DNA from: Stappia sp. 28M-7
GTDB lineage: Bacteria; Pseudomonadota; Alphaproteobacteria; Rhizobiales; Stappiaceae
Direction: 5' to 3'
DNA: 64,000 bases
NCBI RefSeq assembly: GCF_014252955.1
Contig: NZ_JACMIA010000001.1
Coordinates: forward strand, 1,116,001 to 1,180,000
The notes under the pieces are model-generated. The model made no database searches and was not told the origin of the DNA. It saw nothing but the letters and a program-made list of their open reading frames with translations. Below, piece by piece: positions 62,142-64,000 of this stretch. The position numbers were made by a program, and so were the translations under genes. Each line of letters begins with the position of its first letter. The stretch's first letter is position 1.

Positions 62142-63770
62142 GTGGCAGGCAGAGTCAGGCACCTTCATCAGGATTCTCGCGGTCGATTCTACGCGAGAGT
62201 GAGCGTCCCGGCTGAACTCCGCGCCGCGCTCGGCAAGCGTGAACTGTTGAAAGCCCTGGGAGGTGATCGCCAGGTCGCACTTCGCGCACTGCCGGAGGTG
62301 ATTGCCGGATTCAATCGGCAGATCGAGAGTGCGCGCACTCGCCTGGGCAGCGTTGAGACCGCGGGGTTGGCTGAGAAGCCCGTCACACCACTCACAGTCG
62401 AGGAGATTAGCGCGCTTCACTATGCCGACCGACTTCGTGCAGATGAGGAACTGCGCGATCTCACGCCGGGCTACGCACGCATCGGGATCGACGACGGTTA
62501 CGTCGCCGACGTGAAGCAGATCGTCGCGGGCGCGGCCAGCAACGCTCTCATTCACCGCATTTTCGGTCGGGAAATCGAGACACATCTGCGGAACGGCTCT
62601 TATTCGTGCTCGCACGGTGGGGCGGACTGGCGGCGTCTGGCGCGCCACCTCGCTTACGCCGAGATCGAGGTCTTGAAGCGGATGTTCGAGCGTGACGAAG
62701 GTCAGTTAGTCACTGAACACCCCCAATGGGCCCTGGATCATGCGCCCAAGCCGGCGTCGGAGGCGGTTATCGACGACTCGGAGGAGGGCGATGACCACGA
62801 AACATCGATCCGGGCGCTGTTCGAGGCGTGTCGTAAGGCGAAGGCCGGTGGTCAGGGAGGTGAACGCACCACCAAGGCCTATACTGGGCCGGTCGAGAGC
62901 CTGATCGCGTTCCTTGGCGCCGACAACGTGACGCTGTTGACGAACAGAAGGATTAGCGACTGGCTTTCGCATCTTCAGTTCGAAAGGGGCCTCGCAGCGA
63001 AGACCGTTAACAGCCGCTATCTCACAATGGTGAAGTCGACGCTGAAATGGGCCAGCAACCACGGTTATATCGAACCAATCGCGATAACCGCCTCGGTGAG
63101 CGTCCCCAAGAAGCGGCTCAATCGCGAAAAGGGATACACGGACGAAGAGGCAAGACGCGCGCTTGAGTTCGCCTACAGTTACGTGCGGCCCGCCGACACG
63201 CGCGAGAGCGACCAGCTTTCGGCAGCCAAACGATGGGCTCCCTGGCTTGCCCACTTCACCGGAGCCCGGATCGGGGAGATCACGCAGCTTCGCAAGCAGG
63301 ACATCAGCGAACGAGACGGCGTCGCCGTCATGCGGATCACGCCAGATGCAGGAACGACGAAAACCGGCCTCTATCGCGACGTTCCCTTGCATCGCCAGCT
63401 GATCGAGCAGGGCTTTCTCGAGTTCGTGAAGGATGCCACGGATGACCCCCTGTTCTACCCGAAGCGCGACGGTGAGCAGGAGGCGGTCAAGTCTGCCGAG
63501 ACGATCTCCAACCGCGTCGCCAAATGGCTCAAGGACGCTGACATGGTTCCCACAGGCGTCGCTCCCCTTCACGGCTTCCGTCACGCATTCAAGACGAACG
63601 CGAGGATCCATGGCCTGTCAGACCGCGTCTCCGACGCCATTCAAGGACATGCCAGCCGCACGGCGGGCGACGACTACGGAGACGTCACGATCGACGTGAA
63701 GAAACGCGAGATCGAGAAGCAGCCTGATGTCCGGCTTGACGATGCCATAGATGACGGCGGACGACATTGA
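62142..63770 (+). CDS. Tyrosine recombinase / integrase with DUF6538-like N-terminus
   Basis: A 542-residue site-specific recombinase. The N-terminus (RVRHLHQDSRGRFYARVSVP) matches DUF6538-type integrases. A SAM-like core-binding domain with LLTNRRISDWLSHLQFERGL is followed by the catalytic domain with Arg376 (TGARIGEI), His477 and Arg480 (HGFRHAFK), His503 (GHAS) and nucleophile Tyr512 (DDYGDV). All are present, so it should be active. The start is GTG 62142. It lies just 3' of tRNA-Thr, the typical arrangement for an integrated island whose body extends rightward. Confidence 0.92.
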   Translation: MAGRVRHLHQDSRGRFYARVSVPAELRAALGKRELLKALGGDRQVALRALPEVIAGFNRQIESARTRLGSVETAGLAEKPVTPLTVEEISALHYADRLRADEELRDLTPGYARIGIDDGYVADVKQIVAGAASNALIHRIFGREIETHLRNGSYSCSHGGADWRRLARHLAYAEIEVLKRMFERDEGQLVTEHPQWALDHAPKPASEAVIDDSEEGDDHETSIRALFEACRKAKAGGQGGERTTKAYTGPVESLIAFLGADNVTLLTNRRISDWLSHLQFERGLAAKTVNSRYLTMVKSTLKWASNHGYIEPIAITASVSVPKKRLNREKGYTDEEARRALEFAYSYVRPADTRESDQLSAAKRWAPWLAHFTGARIGEITQLRKQDISERDGVAVMRITPDAGTTKTGLYRDVPLHRQLIEQGFLEFVKDATDDPLFYPKRDGEQEAVKSAETISNRVAKWLKDADMVPTGVAPLHGFRHAFKTNARIHGLSDRVSDAIQGHASRTAGDDYGDVTIDVKKREIEKQPDVRLDDAIDDGGRH

Positions 63771-64000
63771 GGCTTGGTTCCCCCGCGGCTCGCTAGAAGC
63801 TGGCATATTGGGTGATCGTCCGTTCACGTCGCACGGGCATGCGCAAAATTTGCGAATGCCGCACCAAGTCGCGCGAGAACTGCCAATTCGGATTGAAAAC
63901 TTCCTCAAATCCCAAAACATCTGGTCGATGAGCCGGCTATGCCGCTGGGATGTTCCGTAAGGTGGCTCTAATCAGAGTCGCCAAGCCTTGGCGTCCGGCC

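Noticed and set aside
63751-63960. A 69-codon open frame after the integrase
   Set aside because: No recognisable features and no ribosome site; it overlaps the integrase end. The remaining bases to 64000 show no supported gene.

Overview
The window is high-GC DNA with densely packed genes and reads as an alphaproteobacterial chromosome. Shared markers are FixL/FixJ/FixK, a cbb3 oxidase with ccoGHIS, a PodJ-like polarity protein, the Lhr-Core/PdeM/exonuclease/LigB repair cluster and several families typical of Hyphomicrobiales. A Stappia/Roseibium/Pannonibacter-like relative is my best guess, but this is inference from gene content and not a database match. No phage, IS element or CRISPR array is visible apart from an integrase at the right edge.

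Layout. 1-1 kb: a partial DUF6460-type gene and a META-domain exported protein. 1-9.4 kb: a beta-oxidation locus on the minus strand (FadJ-like fusion, thiolase, two acyl-CoA dehydrogenases and a MerR regulator with dyad operators), interrupted by a plus-strand EAL phosphodiesterase. 9.7-14 kb: a giant PodJ-like coiled-coil/Sel1/peptidoglycan-binding protein. 14.2-16.5 kb: TauE/SafE permease, TIGR02186 protein and DUF3429 protein. 16.5-23 kb: the ligase-associated DNA repair cluster (PdeM and helicase on minus; exonuclease, an NTF2-like protein and ligase on plus). 23-28 kb: unlinked metabolic genes (HCCA isomerase/kappa-GST, thioesterase, esterase, YjbQ, prolyl aminopeptidase). 28-35.5 kb: a probable solute-sensing locus, with a DUF4212/SSS symporter pair, a LuxR-type regulator, a cytochrome P460-like protein and a 1175-residue symporter-histidine kinase-receiver hybrid resembling CrbS. 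35.6-37.4 kb: mscL and an aminotransferase.

37.4-61.5 kb is an oxygen-response region: fixL, fixJ, a receiver-only protein, fixK, hemN, an AbrB-family permease, a GNAT, ccoNOQP, and later ccoG-fixH-fixI-ccoS plus a receiver protein. FixL should sense O2 through haem, FixJ should activate fixK, and FixK should act at TTGAT-N4-ATCAA boxes. I find such boxes before hemN, ccoN and ccoG. Unusually, ccoNOQP and ccoGHIS are separated by about 8.7 kb. That stretch holds three exported proteins of unknown role, a YtcJ-like amidohydrolase, an AraC regulator and a copper amine oxidase. The three exported-protein genes lie between two 62-bp imperfect direct copies of the ccoP tail plus terminator.

62-64 kb: tRNA-Thr(GGT) followed directly by a tyrosine recombinase, the probable left edge of an integrated element that continues beyond the window.
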